Positions 10,646-22,560 are shown, counted from the stretch's first letter. The stretch: DNA of 64,000 nt from Odontocerum albicorne (GCA_949825065.1 OX463859.1:9333850-9397849); one strand, 5' to 3'. The notes: a model not told the origin generated them from the letters alone. Program-made: numbers and translations.

Positions 10646-12724
10646 TATTCAAAAGGGACAGACCGCGAAACAGAGAATGAACAATTGTCAAGATGGTTCT
10701 ACTTGTTACCAGTCTAAACAAAGTAATATTTATGCATCTCGAATAGTTGTCAATAACATAAAACGATATAATTTTTAATATACTTGGATTAGAGGTTTGC
10801 TCCTGTTAGCAATCTATAGAGATGAGTTAAACTGTCAACAATCTAAAGATAATTAACTATACACGAATCCAAGAAGCTAATCCCTCGTAAAAATAGAACT
10901 ACTGAAACTAGAAAAAATACACTTATCTTCTCTGCGGGTTAATTTTATCAGTCACTGCGTTATCCTAGATTTCCGAAGAACTTTTCTTTAATACAAAACC
11001 TGGTCTAGTGTTATCTGATGGACGCTTATCCAATGTTTTAGTCCATAAAGGGAACCCGAGGATCGCCTGCCTTATCACAAGAATCCATGTCATATATTAG
11101 AGATTTCTTAAACTAAATATTTTATCGTTGTCTCCATTTGTTTTTGGATAGCAGATAAAGAGCGAGAAAGGTAGTTTCAGTTTATTTCTCCGAAATATAT
11201 ATGTTATCTGACCACATTTATGCTCTCAATTGAAAAGAGATAAATTTATCTTGAGGGACCATAAAGCCCAAATTTCTTAAGTACATTTACACTAGGGAGG
11301 AACGAGGTCACTGTGACGTTTCGTCCCTTAAATATATCCCCGTGAAATACTGAATTTTAATTAATTGTACAAGTTATCTGAATAAAATGTTGAAGAAAGT
11401 GCAAATTTTTTCATCATTGCCATCAACTCCCACAATACTAGATTCTGGGATATACAATACATTCATATTTGTTCATTTGACAGAATAAAAAACTCTTTTG
11501 TCTTCTTTACAATTCAGGATACATATATATTTTTAAACATGATGCATGAAAATATCAATCTATATAGTAATAGAACAAAAAAAAAAGATCAAGTGCAATT
11601 AATTCATTTTAATTAACAATAGAAAACTTGAGTAGAAAAAAATAAATCTCTCTCAAGGGCAATCAGAAAACAAAATTATATGGCAAATTTAAAAAAACTT
11701 TCTTAAAGTGAAATTATGAATCTCCCAGTCGACGTTTAAGATTGAGAAAATACCGGAGAAGAACTCGACATTGTAAATATCCACTAAATAAACATGGAGA
11801 TTTATACAATTGTTGCATTCACACGATTTATAAATTACAAAGTGCAACGGTCGTTAACAAATGGTTATCGACAGATTTTAATTGTAAAAGTTTTCGTATG
11901 TTTCCAGCAAGAGTGTGGAAACCAAATTTACCCTGAAAATCGGAGCTTTTAACGATATTGTGGGTAACCTTATACGGAAAAAATATCGAATATAATGCTT
12001 TCAGCGAGTTTCAGAAGGCGGGTGTAATTTAATATGATATCGTAGTCCAGCATGTCAGTTGCGGTGCCGAGACGAAAATCAATACGAAATTTATTTTGGA
12101 CCCTTTAAATTCTGTTGGAATGGATATGGTAGTTAGACCAAATTGTAGAGCAAATATTTTCTAGTATGGTTTTTCTTTCACAGTCGAATGTTAAGATTTA
12201 TCATCCATAATACAGCCTGAGGAGTAGTGCGATGAATCTCCTTCAGTCTTCTCCGAAATGAATAAATGGGACATTTTTCACGATGTCACGGACATTCCGA
12301 ACCATAGACCAATACTGTAATATATGGTATACATGTATTGCTCATTGATTAGTCAAATTCATCAATGGGCAAGTAGTCTATCAATCAATACCCAATCGGT
12401 CAGTCGATTTCGCAAGATGCGCATACTTAAATAGCTCTGTATCGATGATTCGCACCCAATTAGGGCGTCGGATATAGCACTGGGCGGTCCGACGTGCCAT
12501 CGCATCGGTATCGGGTCAGCGGGTCGGGTCGTCGGTCAATAGAATTAATTCACTCGCTCACCGAGGAACATTTGCTACTTCAGATTGATGGACGTGCTCA
12601 GTGGGAGAAATTTTGTACGTATTTGTAATACGATATTAAGTTCTTCGTAAGAGAAAGCTCGCGAAAGATTAAACAAACACTTGACAAGTTAGTTCTTCTT
12701 ATTTTCGGTATTAACTATTGAATA
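10646..12724. other. No gene supported; GC-richer block at 12340-12560
   Basis: Mostly AT-rich with short frames only. The block at 12340-12560 is clearly GC-richer and contains repeated gtcgg/ggtcg strings and a taaatag box at about 12428. It could be an old LTR or promoter, but nothing decides this. A 64-codon frame at 11742-11936 has no recognisable similarity. Confidence 0.4.
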
Positions 12725-13652
12725 CTACCTTGTTCAAAAAGTTTTAGGACCGGCCACCGTGTGGCGCTGCCAGTCACCCGATTGGAATTCTTTTTTCTTT
12801 TGTTAAGTTACCACATCTATCATTGACACTTCCCTCCAAATTTCAGCGTCATAGCTTGACATTCGTAAAAGGTATGCTGTACTGAGTACATCTACCTTTG
12901 TGCATGTTTTAGATTTTTTACAAGTTTGAAAATGGCATCAACTGTGCATCAACGAGTTTGTATTAAATTTTGTGTGAAAAACGAATTTAACGGTCCGCAG
13001 ACCTTGGAAATGTTGGAGAAGTGTTTTTCGGTGGCACGAACGCTTCAGAAGCGCTCGTGAGTCGGTCGAGGATGACGAATGCAGTGGCAGTCGAAAACCG
13101 ATGAAAACATCGATAAAATCAAAGAAATGTTGGCCGAAAACCGTAAATTAACCCTTAGAGAGCTGGCAGAGGACTTGAACATCGCTTATGGATCCGCTCA
13201 AAACATTTTGGTTAGTGATTTGGGCCTCAGACGTGTCGCTGCAAAACTGGTGCCGAAAAACCTCAATTTCATGCAAAAAAAGGACCGCGTTGAAATCACG
13301 AAAGACATGATTTCCATGAGTTTTTGACCAAAAACAACACGATTACTATTCAGTAGCCTTCGAATTCACCTGATCTGGTTCCCTGCGACTTTTTCCTTTT
13401 CAACCGACTTAAAAAACCGCTTTGCGGAGCGCTTTACAGCACCCGAGAGGATGTCATGAAAAAATCGAAGACGGCTCTGATGGACATACCGAAAATTGAG
13501 TACCAGCGTTGTTTCGAGGATTGGATCAAGCGCTGGCGTAAGTGCGTTGCAGTCGATGGGGAGTACTTTGAAGGGGACCATATCGATTTTGATGAATAAA
13601 CTTGTATTTTCGATTTTATGAATAAAGTCCTAAAACTTTTTGATCAAGGTAG
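12725..13652 (+). mobile_element. Mariner deletion derivative, copy 1
   Basis: Ends are inverted ctaccttg(t/a)tcaaaaagttt, flanked by TA at 12723-12724 and 13653-13654. The plus strand holds a start (MASTVHQRVCIKFCVKNEF, from about 12931), then after a frame break KTDENIDKIKEMLAENRK and RRVAAKLVPKNLNF. The frame then jumps to the C-terminus (SPDLVPCDFFLFNRL). The jump removes roughly 170 codons including the first two catalytic aspartates. The same junction is present in the copy at 31512-32268, so a deleted master spread. Confidence 0.88.
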
Positions 13653-13654
13653 TA

Positions 13655-14433
13655 CATCAAATTTTACTTTTTAATATTGTATTCCTTTTTCAGTATTCGT
13701 CCCTAAACTAGAGTCCATGATTTGCTATTTTATTGGAATCAGGAATTATTTGCAAAGTTTTGATTACTCGCTAAAGTTAGATAAGATGAGATAAGGAATG
13801 ATAAGACCGCCGCCGACGGCTGGCTTGTGATAATATTAACTCAATATATAGAACAGTTTAAATTATAAACTTGAGATAAACGATTTTTCTAAATCTCAAG
13901 TACATACCAGTTATAACTAAGTTTTTAAATCATGAAATATATGGAATCCTGGACTCCGGGGACATGGTTGATTTATGCTCATGATAAACAATCCTTTGTG
14001 ATTGTTGGTCAGCCTTTGGATTAATGATATTTAAAAAAAAATTCCTCGATAGGTAAATTAGTCTGGTTTTAATATTTCTGCTGTAAGACATGTGCGAGAT
14101 TTGTTATCTTTTCACGTGCAGTTGTATTTCCATTAGGTGCGATGACAAACTGCAAATTTATGACCTACTCCTGTAGCTCGAAGGCTCGACGAATAGAACC
14201 GAAGACTCCATTAGTCAAGCCTTCGAAATGAACGGAGAGTTCAATATTTCCGTATAGCCTATTCAATTATGCTAAAGAGAATCATACAAATAAATGAATA
14301 AATGTAAGCTGTTGCACTCATAGCAAGTAGAGTCTGGACTAGGCATGGTCAAATTACAATATAATCCGCGGGCCAGATCCGACCCACGAGGTCCATTTTT
14401 GTGCTCGTGTAGTTAAAAGAAAATACGAGTATG
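13655..14433. other. No gene seen; hAT-like remnant near 14355
   Basis: AT-rich. A ccgcgggccagatccgaccc block near 14367 resembles hAT subterminal sequence, but no ends are found. A TACGAGTA octamer lies at 14424-14431. Confidence 0.4.
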
Positions 14434-14435
14434 TA

Positions 14436-15290
14436 CAGGCGGCCCTCGACTTTCGCACATAATTGGTTCCTGAAAATGTGTGCGAATGTTCGAAAGTAGA
14501 GGGATATAAAAAAACATTTTAAAATATTTATTTATCAATAATAATATTTATTCATCAATAATCTCGTATATTACAGATATTTATTTATCAATATACATAA
14601 TTAAGTTAACGAGGCGTGTTTAAGTGCTTTCAGGTGTTTTCTTTATAAACTTGCCAAGAGTTAGTTGAATACCATACTTTTTTTTTCTTTTCTCGAAGAG
14701 CTCTATAACATGCTGTGTTTTTCTCAATCGCCCTACGTACTTGAGATATATGTACGTTCTGCATTGGGACCACATTCTTCCATGATAGTCAAATTTGTCA
14801 AGCTGCATGAAGGCTTCATTCATATTTTTGATTTTCAAAGTCTTGACGGTTTTATCATCTTCTTCTTCCTCACTTTCATTGTGTATTTCATTTAACTCTT
14901 GTTGCTCAATTAAGTATTCATTTGACATATGTACTGAGTGAGATTCAATCAACTCATTAACATCTTCGTTGTTGACGTCCAAGTTTAGTTCATTCATTAG
15001 GCTAAATATTTCATCTGTGATAGTTTCCGGAGTTTCTTCAGAATTTATAAAATCACTCGTCATTTGAGGACATAATTATTTCCAGGAACATTTCATTGTT
15101 GACTCTTTTATTTCAGCCCACGAGTCTCCAATATTGTTTATTTGCGTTCCATATATTATAGTTTTTCCAAAAAAGTGGGAGCGACGGCATGGAAGCGAAC
15201 AATTTTTACATTATCGACAAAAATCTTTAAAAAATTGAATTTAAAAAAATGTGCGAAATAGCGAATTGTGCGAAAGTTGAGGGCCGCCTG
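14436..15290 (-). mobile_element. Pogo/Tigger-like element, internally deleted
   Basis: The 24-bp terminal inverted repeats start caggcggccctc and continue (g/a)actttcgcaca, with one mismatch. They are flanked by TA at 14434-14435 and 15291-15292. Terminal CAG and TA target duplication fit the pogo branch of Tc1/mariner. At 855 bp it is far shorter than an autonomous element. It retains only the transposase C-terminus (14620-15063). Confidence 0.88.
14620..15063 (-). pseudogene. Pogo-like transposase C-terminal fragment, 147 codons
   Basis: An uninterrupted minus-strand frame. Residues 1-80 are acidic (EETPETITDEIFSLMNELNL, then ESEEEEDDK). This is followed by LKIKNMNEAFMQLDKF and a basic end. 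Tigger/jerky transposases end with a similar acidic linker and a short helical tail. The CENP-B-type DNA-binding domain and the DDE catalytic domain are missing, so it cannot act as a transposase. The open frame may be chance or reflect recent deletion. A function as a small acidic protein is not supported. Confidence 0.65.
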
Positions 15291-15449
15291 TATATCTATT
15301 TTTTATAAAAATCGAAACACAGCAAAATTGTAAATTTGGTAGAATCAGCAATGAAGAGGCTTATGCTATTTGGTTTAACATATGCGGAGGAACTTTATCA
15401 ATAATGGATATCCATAAAAACCCAACAAGAAAAAGATTTTCTTATAATC

Positions 15450-15665
15450 ATTTGAAAGCGACATTAAGTATGGCAACAACAAGCATGCAGTCTGACATAG
15501 AAAGTAAATATGGATGATGCAAAGCAGCTTCATTTGTCTCACTGATTATTAATGTCGCCCTGTCAGGGTAAGGAGAGAGGAGAGGGCGCCAGACTTTCCT
15601 ATCGCGACACCCATCTTTTATCTCTTCACCATCCAGACACTTCCTTATATAATCCATATATCTGA
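15450..15665 (-). mobile_element. LINE-A 3' end fragment
   Basis: The minus strand reads VRYMDYIRKCLDGEEIKDGC, then CRDRKVWRPLLSPYPDRA. This is the LINE-A C-terminal signature including the conserved RDRKVWR block, followed by its 3' UTR. It is 5'-truncated. Confidence 0.75.
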
Positions 15666-15734
15666 CTTTTTTACGAATCAAAGTTAATTAAATTACAAAA
15701 TTTCAAATAAAACGAAATGAGAATGGAATAAGCG

Positions 15735-15911
15735 ATTAGAGGTGCATTGCCACGCGGTAACGCGCTGGACTTCTGTGCGGAATATCGTCAATTCGAATCC
15801 CGCGCTGTGCTACTCCCCTCGAACGACACAGGCACTTTTTTCGCCTAGTGTTCGAGGATATTAAGGATACCTATGACTTCGGTCATATGTATTCTTAAAA
15901 AAAAAAACAGT
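15735..15911 (+). mobile_element. tRNA-derived SINE with A-tail
   Basis: The head looks tRNA-like, with a candidate A box near 15749 (gccacgcggtaacgcg) and a good B box (attcgaatcc) at about 15791-15800. A unique middle ends in an A-rich tail at 15897-15909. It is distinct from SINE-1. The parent tRNA is not identified. Confidence 0.6.
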
Positions 15912-16355
15912 CTCCCAGTCAAGAGTCGAGTACGGAGAAGAACCTTCACGAACTCAATAACAATATTTAATGTATCCACCAAAAAAGGTTTCAACTCCTC
16001 ACTACTGAGAGGTGTGACAAATTCCTACATCAAATTCAAGTAAACGGTACGGTGTAAAAGTGTATGTACATTTTTTTAGGACAGCCTTTATAATATTTCT
16101 GATATTTTAACTACACAACTTTTACATTATCATAAAAGCAATTTCAGCCCCGCACAACAGTATCTACATAAACAGCAAACTTAACAAAATTAAGACCCAA
16201 TTACATCCTACGCTTTCGGAATGACAAGTAGCTACCAATTGAGATTAATGTGTTATTTTTCAGTTGGTAACACTGAAAAAATAATATTGAATGAATGAGT
16301 GATCTATGATTATTTGGTTAGTCTTTTTAAACAAATTTGATTTATTGGAAACATA
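15912..16355. other. No gene seen
   Basis: AT-rich spacer. A tctcccagtc(a/g) block at 15909 also occurs near 11721. Nothing else is supported. Confidence 0.4.
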
Positions 16356-16359
16356 ATAT

Positions 16360-16650
16360 TATAATGAAAGCAAATGATCTTTTTTCCTGGAAAATTCCAG
16401 AATACCACAAGAATGGCACACAAGTATAACGATACCAATATTTAAGAAAGGAAGTAAAAACAACAGTGAAAACTGTAGAGGGATCCCCTCTGAGTTCTGT
16501 GCGGAAATTGTTTACAGCAATATTGAAAAAGAAATTAGAATGCACAATTATAATACAAACAGGGAGGAACAGCAAGGGTTCAGGAGGAACAGATCTACAA
16601 CTGACACAATTTTCATCATAAGACAGATAAAAGAAAAATCTATATAGTAC
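16360..16650 (+). pseudogene. LINE reverse transcriptase N-terminal part
   Basis: The plus strand reads TIPIFKKGSKNNSENCRGIP and then EEQQGFRRNRSTTDTIFIIR, ending KEKSI and a stop at about 16645. GFRxxRST and the PIFKKG-NYRGI blocks mark the fingers and palm of RTE/jockey-type reverse transcriptases. The part carrying the YADD catalytic motif is absent. The stretch between the blocks is diverged. Confidence 0.78.
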
Positions 16651-16659
16651 AAGGTTTAT

Positions 16660-16780
16660 GGCAAGTTTTCCAACCAATCAGAAATATGTCAAGGAGGCCT
16701 TAAATGAAAACCGGACAAAACCCCTTCTTTTAAAAAAATCGGGAATCGAATCTATAACCCTCGGATCTAAAGACATGTTA
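16660..16780 (-). mobile_element. SINE-1 fragment, minus strand
   Basis: The minus strand has a B box (gattcgattccc), then a gtccggtttt region and an ctgattggttgg block. It faces a plus-strand SINE-1 at 16805, giving a head-to-head pair. Confidence 0.55.
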
Positions 16781-16804
16781 CTTATTTAGATCAAGAAGAT
16801 TTTC

Positions 16805-16990
16805 ATGGCCTTTTTGATGACCTCCGTTGCCGACAAGACGCTTGTCTCACCCAGTTTTTTTTTTTTTTTTAATATTCCAGTCTGGTTTTTACTTGAAGCC
16901 TCGAACATCTTTCTGGTTGGTTGGAAGTTATTGCCATATGGCAATAAGCCTGCCAGGTTGTATTGTGTATAACGAGAGTGTAATACAATA
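16805..16990 (+). mobile_element. SINE-1 copy with deleted B box
   Basis: The tRNA-like head (gacctccgttgccgacaaga) runs into a T-rich stretch where the B box should be. The body then follows (ccagtctggtttttactt), ending in the tail ggttggttggaag with hairpin ttgccatatggcaa. The promoter is therefore incomplete. Confidence 0.65.
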
Positions 16991-16999
16991 TATTTGATT

Positions 17000-17955
17000 T
17001 TTATTGAAATATTCATGGAGATTAGGCAAAATTTGAGGAAGCAAGCCAAAATTGCATCATCTACGAGGTAATACGAATATAATTTGGTAGTCCAATATCT
17101 TGGATACACCCACAGGGAGTCATTAAAAAATTGAATGTCTTTCTTTCTACGGAGGATGACGGCCATCGATATTGCCAAATTGTCAATTGGGCATCTTGAT
17201 AGGCTTTAAGAATCACACGAAATGTAGTCATTGCACTGAATTTAAGTTATTTCTAAATCCATATTCTCTGATTTAGTTGACTGCTGATGAATTGGCTGGT
17301 GTCAGTCGTCAGGCGACTTGATTTGGAGATTTATTTTCCTAGACAGCGTGTCTACTTCGAGGGTTACGAGGACCATCTCCTTGCAGCTGGTAGACTATGT
17401 CTTTTGATGATTAGTGATTGAATAAATAAAATTTTAAACTAATATCTGATAACGGATATTTTCGTTTTAATATATTATTAGCATATAAAAACTGACAGTT
17501 TCTTCGATTCTAATGTCAAAACGATTTTTTTTTCCACTTTATACTTTCCGTTTGCGGATATATATTTGAGGTTTTATTTGCCATATTTCCGTCTCTTGAA
17601 TTCAATAACTGAAACCATCATTAGCAACGTTTCTACCATGATTTTTTTATCAACCCGAGTTATATGGGAAATAATTTGTTTCCGCCAATTTAAACCGCAT
17701 AACACAATAAGCCGTGATGTTTTTACTTACAGTTTTTTTATTGATAATAAATACGTGACAGTGCCATGGTCCGGTTGAAAACAATCATATCTGTGCACGG
17801 AATAACGTCCGTAAACCTGTAAAATAATCCGGATTATAGCAAGAATTATATTCCGTGTATTTTATCCCTCTAGTTGTGGTTTTTTTACTTGCACAGAATA
17901 ACAGTTATACGAGTATAATTGCAATGGGTGGAATATAAATGTCGAATGGGATTTT
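17000..17955. other. No gene seen
   Basis: AT-rich, short frames only. A TACGAGTA octamer lies at 17908-17915. Confidence 0.5.
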
Positions 17956-17957
17956 TT

Positions 17958-18127
17958 TTACATGACAAGGAAATGTGCAATAATAACGTAGCAGGAGTTT
18001 AAAGACATACATTTCAATAATCATAAAAATACCATTTTCCCCTTCCCCCATCATTATTAATTACTATGTTCAGATACCGTAGCCATACTGGCTGACTGAC
18101 TAGGAATTCCTGTTTTAAGTCAACCAG
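17958..18127 (+). repeat. Repeat pair member (partner 63757-63930)
   Basis: Near-identical over about 170 bp to the minus strand at 63757-63930. Shared landmarks are gtttaaagacatacatttca, attttccccttcccccatca and ggctgactgactaggaattc. The family is unknown. It abuts a LINE-D/SINE-1 tail. Confidence 0.8.
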
Positions 18128-18265
18128 GTTATTGTATTGTATTTTATTACACTTTCGTTGTATACAGTACAACCCGGTGTGCTTATTACCAATGTGACAA
18201 CCTCTTCCAACCAACCAGAAAGATATCAAAGAGGTCTTAAGTGAAACCAGACTAGAATCCTTTGT
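18128..18265 (-). mobile_element. LINE-D / SINE-1 tail, minus strand
   Basis: The minus strand shows tagtctggtttcacttaaga, then ggttggttggaagaggttg, a decayed hairpin, and a gttgtactgtatacaac end. This is the shared LINE-D/SINE-1 3' tail. Confidence 0.65.
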
Positions 18266-18269
18266 TTTG

Positions 18270-18770
18270 TTAATTTATCCTGTAAGCGAGTATGAACTCA
18301 CGGGTGCTTGTGAACCTAACTTATTTCAAGTTAGTACGAACGCACCGGTGCGTTTCACATAAACATCCAAGAAATGTATAGATTTTACCAAAAATGATAA
18401 TTGTATTGATATCTTTGGATATGTCACCATAAATTCTAATTCGCAATACAGTTTTCGCTTTTACCGATTTATAATAATTAAACGAAATATTTAACATAAT
18501 TCTTCAGCCTCACAAAAAAAAAACTCACTTCCTGGGTAAATATTGTTCCTATGTTAAATAGTCTCATCACTGAAAAGAGCATAAATAACTGTTTTTAGAT
18601 ATGGGGGAGGTTTACATTTTTATAGTTCAGTGAACAAAATTTAAAAAAAACAAGAATAGTAAGAGACCGCAACAATAATCACATTCAAATTGGTATATGA
18701 TGTACAAATACTAAGAATTCAGCATTTTAACGTAATAACCCATGGAAAAAATGGAATGTGTGATATGTTG
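18270..18770. other. No gene seen
   Basis: AT-rich sequence without a supported feature. Confidence 0.5.
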
Positions 18771-18774
18771 AAAC

Positions 18775-19451
18775 ATAATAGTGTTAGCGGAGAATGAGGA
18801 TGAATTACAGAGTCTGATAATTAAATAGTAAGAGAAAGATCTGAGAATCAATATTGCTAAATCCAAAGTAATAGTGAAGGAAAAGTGTGAAAGGAAAGAA
18901 AAATAAATACGGTATGGTTAGCAATGAAAGCTTAGAGAAAGTCGAGGTATTCTGGTATATGGGAAGTGTTTTCTCAAATGGTGGAAGAGTTACAAGGGAT
19001 GTTGTACGGCGTGTACCTATAAGAAACAAAGTCAATGAGGCACTTAAACATATATCATATACTCAAATCGGACACTATCAAAATCTGCTAGATAGTCCAC
19101 ATTTTGTATCAACTTTGATGTTTGGGAGTGTGGATGTGGAAAAGGTCCGAATGGCGCTGAATATAAATACTGTAGAAAAGCGTGTAAGTACTTAGAACAA
19201 TACAACGGGTAACAATGTGCAATGGAATACGGAATGAATGAGAACTTAATGCTAATGCGCTGAGTAAGATGAAGAAGTGCATTCTGAGATGGTTTGGCAC
19301 ATGGAACGAATGAATGAAGAAATACTAACAAAACATTATTTTTTAGTTAAGACTGTGGAGGTTAAAATATATTGTAATTTATTTAGTCAAACACTGTGCA
19401 AATGTGAGTGGAATGCGTGGTAGTGGAAGACCAAAGAAATTATGGTTGGAT
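18775..19451 (+). pseudogene. LINE-A reverse transcriptase fragment, 5' part of split copy
   Basis: The plus strand reads VLAENEDELQSLII just after where the YADD motif would be. RMNVAKSKV-type and VSNESLEKVEVFWYMGSVFS blocks follow, and then the C-terminal GRPKKLWLD region. These are the standard post-palm blocks of LINE-A. It breaks off at tggttggat (19443-19451), where LINE-B has inserted. It resumes at 20019. Confidence 0.8.
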
Positions 19452-20018
19452 CTTCTTCTTCCCAGTATCATGTCAGGTCCCCCCAACGTTGAATATCATC
19501 TGAGTCTGTCTACTCTCATCTTTGTCCCCGGCAGCCCGAAAAAGATCTCCAACGCCTCTTATGCCAGTCCAATCACGTATATTGCTGAGCCTGGAGATTT
19601 GCCTCCTGCCATCACCTCTTTGGTCTTCTATTTTGCCTTGGATGATCAGGTGCAGTAATTTGTACTTTGCTCCTATATGACAAAGTACATGACCCAAGTA
19701 GGACACCTTTCGGATTTTAATATTAGTCAGCAGCTCTCTATCAACTTTGGCTCTTTGAAGAACCCTTGTGTTGCTGACCATATCCGTCCAGGGTATCCGT
19801 AGCATTCTCCGGTGCATCCACATTTCGAATGCTTCCAGTTGGTTTATACTATCAACTTTGAGGGTCCATCATTCCACTCAATGCAATAACACTGACCAAA
19901 CGTAGCATTTGACCAACCGTTGTCGAAGTTTCAAGTTTAGATTATCATCGCAGAATACGCTTCTCATTTTATTAAAAGCCGCACGAGATGATTCAATTCT
20001 GCACTTGACTTCGGTTTC
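19452..20018 (-). mobile_element. LINE-B 3' end, nested in LINE-A
   Basis: The minus strand encodes EAFEMWMHRRMLRIPWTDMV, then VLQRAKVDRELLTNIKIRKV and YLGHVL, the C-terminal block of RTE-type LINEs. A (GAAGAAGAAG) tail lies at the low-coordinate end. A 9-bp duplication, tggttggat, flanks it (19443-19451 and 20019-20027). A longer sister copy lies at 61019-62068. It is 5'-truncated. Confidence 0.88.
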
Positions 20019-20110
20019 TGGTTGGATCAAGTGAATGATATTTTGAAAGAAGAAAATGTAAGAATAAAAATCTTATGAGAAGGTTTATGAATGTACAAGA
20101 AGCTAAATAT
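20019..20110 (+). mobile_element. LINE-A, 3' continuation after LINE-B insertion
   Basis: Resumes exactly at tggttggatcaagtgaatga, then gagaaggtttatgaatgtac and aagaagctaaatatgtg, matching the LINE-A 3' region. Joined to 18775-19451, it restores the element order. Confidence 0.8.
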
Positions 20111-21080
20111 GTGGCCAACGTATCTCAATTGGTATCGAGGACATTGGTAAACAATGCGAACAGAAAGAAGATGCAGTTCTAAGGATGAAGAAAGGAGCGT
20201 TGAGATACTCGTACGAGTATATCGGCGTCTTAGAGATATAGAATGATGTAAGATTTACAAAAATAATGTATACAAGTAGTATAGAAGTTTGAGGAGATTG
20301 CGTGGCACACTTCTTCTCTCGAACAATGCGGGGTAGTTCTAACTCAAAATACCAACTACGGTCACTGCAACTCGGAGTGTACCGATAAGTCGTCCATGTG
20401 AACAGAACTAACGAGATCCTATGAAGTGGCTGGACACTGGCGCATACTCCTGCATATGTTATGTGTATATAGGAGTTCACGTCCATTATTCGAGAAGAGA
20501 AGAGAAGTTCTGTAAGGTGAGCTGCGTAATGATGATGATGACGATGACGATGATATCAAAGTGCTTATCACACTATTGCTTATTTAACGTATTTACTTTC
20601 AAATCCACTCAACTTGAAGTAGCGTAGCCTTGCGCCGTTATCGCTGTATGCTGTGGTTGCAAGTGCGCTATCGGTCCGGTCCCTATTGCAAATTTAATCA
20701 AGTCAAAATTGTGAGCAAAATTAATACATTTTTTGCAAGGCCTTGCGAGTTGCAAGTGTACAGTTTCCTTTCTCGCAACATCGGTTTCCGATCATTTTGC
20801 ATTGTTTTATATGCAGTGATAATTTGAATAAATTATTATAATATACAAAGAATGGGCGAAGTTCAATTTTTTAAGGTTTTTCTCTTTTTATAAATGAGTT
20901 TCTTGTTTAGCTATTTTTATCGATTTTTAGAAATTAATTTCTTGGTTAGATGTTTTTGTAAATAAGTTTCTTGTTTCGATTATAAATTTTTTTTTAGAGT
21001 TTATGGGCGCTCTCTCTCTCTTAACTCGGAATTAGAACCCACTCTTATAGACAGATTAAAAATAATAATTATGTTTTAAT
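20111..21080. other. No gene supported
   Basis: Includes a doubled octamer tactcgtacgagta at 20206-20219 and a GAT/GAC microsatellite at 20528-20556. A 127-codon minus frame at 20103-20486 has no recognisable domain. No other feature is seen. Confidence 0.45.
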
Positions 21081-21084
21081 ATAT

Positions 21085-21170
21085 CAATCATTGTGGGTTC
21101 GAATCCCCGTGATGAGAGTTGACTCTTTAAATGACGCTGTATAATTTGTCATTTTATTATTATTATCATT
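21085..21170 (+). mobile_element. retro-2 tail with B box
   Basis: A B-box-like gggttcgaatcccc (21090-21103) is followed by gagagttgactctttaaatg, acgctgtataatttgtc and an (ATT)n tail. This is the shared 3' end of the retro-2 family. Confidence 0.65.
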
Positions 21171-21179
21171 ACGGAAATG

Positions 21180-21300
21180 TTAAAATATGAGAAAAGTATT
21201 TTACTCGTATATGAATGTATGGTATATGTAGAGGAGACGAATTATGTGTGTCGCTTTAGGAAGTCTGGCGCTTTGTCCTCTCTGTCTCTCTGGAAAATAA
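21180..21300 (+). mobile_element. LINE-A 3' UTR fragment
   Basis: Has the landmark order gtagaggagac, gtgtgtcgctttaggaagtc, tggcgctttgtcctctctgt. Truncated at both ends. Confidence 0.65.
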
Positions 21301-21411
21301 TCATCGTAACTATAAAATTTCGTTTTGTCTACACCTACGTGTTGTATCATATAAAAAAGGAAAATGCGCTATGCCTATTGTATAAGTGTTTGACAATTCA
21401 CATGTAAGTTG

Positions 21412-22560
21412 CACTAAAAGTTTGGTAAAAAGCAAGTAAAATGCATCCTTCATAACGTGACATCACTACTGGCAAGTATCATTCCTCAAGCAACCTCTGT
21501 CAACATTTCGGCTAGATACGACGCATAGTTAATGTTTGACAGTCGATCGATCACTTTGACATTCATCGCAACAACGGAAAACCGAGTTTCATGCCGTCAT
21601 AAAACATGTTTATTTGAAGAAGTTAACATCCTAGCAGACCAATGACGAGTTGAATGAAATTCACGGAGACTCAACATCAGCGTTGAAGTCTATTTATTCC
21701 TGAATTAAATGGGTTCAAACGTGGCTGTGCATGCACCACATATGAATTGCGCTCCGGACGCTCAATTGCGTCTACCACGGGTAAATCATTGAAAAAATCC
21801 GTGGTATTGTAATGAAAGACTGCCAAGTATTATGGGCGGAGATTGCTGAGAATAAGTAAATGGGTGAACGATATGCTACACGATAAAATCTGTCTGCAAG
21901 TTGGATGTCGCGATTGTTGAATGTCGACCAAAACACATTCGAAAGCACATTTCAAGGCAGTGTTTGCATCCATTAGTGACTGGGCGAAACTTGGATCCAC
22001 CACTACATATCAGAGTCCAAACAGAAGTCAAAACAATGGACAACTGATGAACCTACGCCGAAGAAGGCGAAGATCGTTTTTTCATCTGGGAAAGTGATGG
22101 CCACTGTTTTTTGGGATATCCTAAGAATGATCATAATTAACTACTTTGAAAAATGCAAGACAATAACGGGGCATGATTGGACCGTTTGAAAGACAAACTG
22201 ACGGAAAAACGCCCAAGATTGGCGCGCAAAAAAGTCATCTTTCACCAGGACAACGCGCTGTCTCTTAAATCGATCGTCACAATGCCAAAATTTAATTAAT
22301 TGGGTTGGTTTCGAATGGGTTCCTCGTCCACCATATTCCTCGGATTTAGCCCCGTGCGACTTCTTCTCGTTACCAAAATTTAAAAATTGGCTCGGTGGGA
22401 AGAAATTTTCGTCAAATCGGAATGTCACTACTCAGTAAATGACTATTTTGCAGAGTTGAACAAAACTTATTTTTCAGACGGGATGAAAAAATTGGAAAAT
22501 CAGTGGACCAAATTTGTTCAAAGGAAGACTATGTTGAAAAATTAATCGTTTTTTTTTTCA
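21412..22560 (+). pseudogene. Mariner element, dead
   Basis: About 1.15 kb of mariner on the plus strand; ends are not defined because the terminal repeats are decayed. Recognisable blocks are ENRVSCRHKT-type N-terminus near 21577 and GETWIHHYISESKQKSKQW near 21983. KAKIVFSSGKVMATVFWDI follows, then a PPYSSDLAPCDFF block near 22331 and KNWLGGKKFSSN. The first catalytic aspartate (TVDETW in relatives) is replaced (LGETW). Several stops and shifts break the frame. Relatives have about 345 residues and insert at TA. Confidence 0.82.

Noticed and set aside
12340..12560. LTR retrotransposon LTR or gene promoter
   Set aside because: GC-rich with a TATA-like box, but no second LTR, no TG...CA ends, no primer-binding site and no coding exon downstream.
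20103..20486. 127-codon minus-strand frame
   Set aside because: No recognisable motif, no splice context; it overlaps LINE-A debris.
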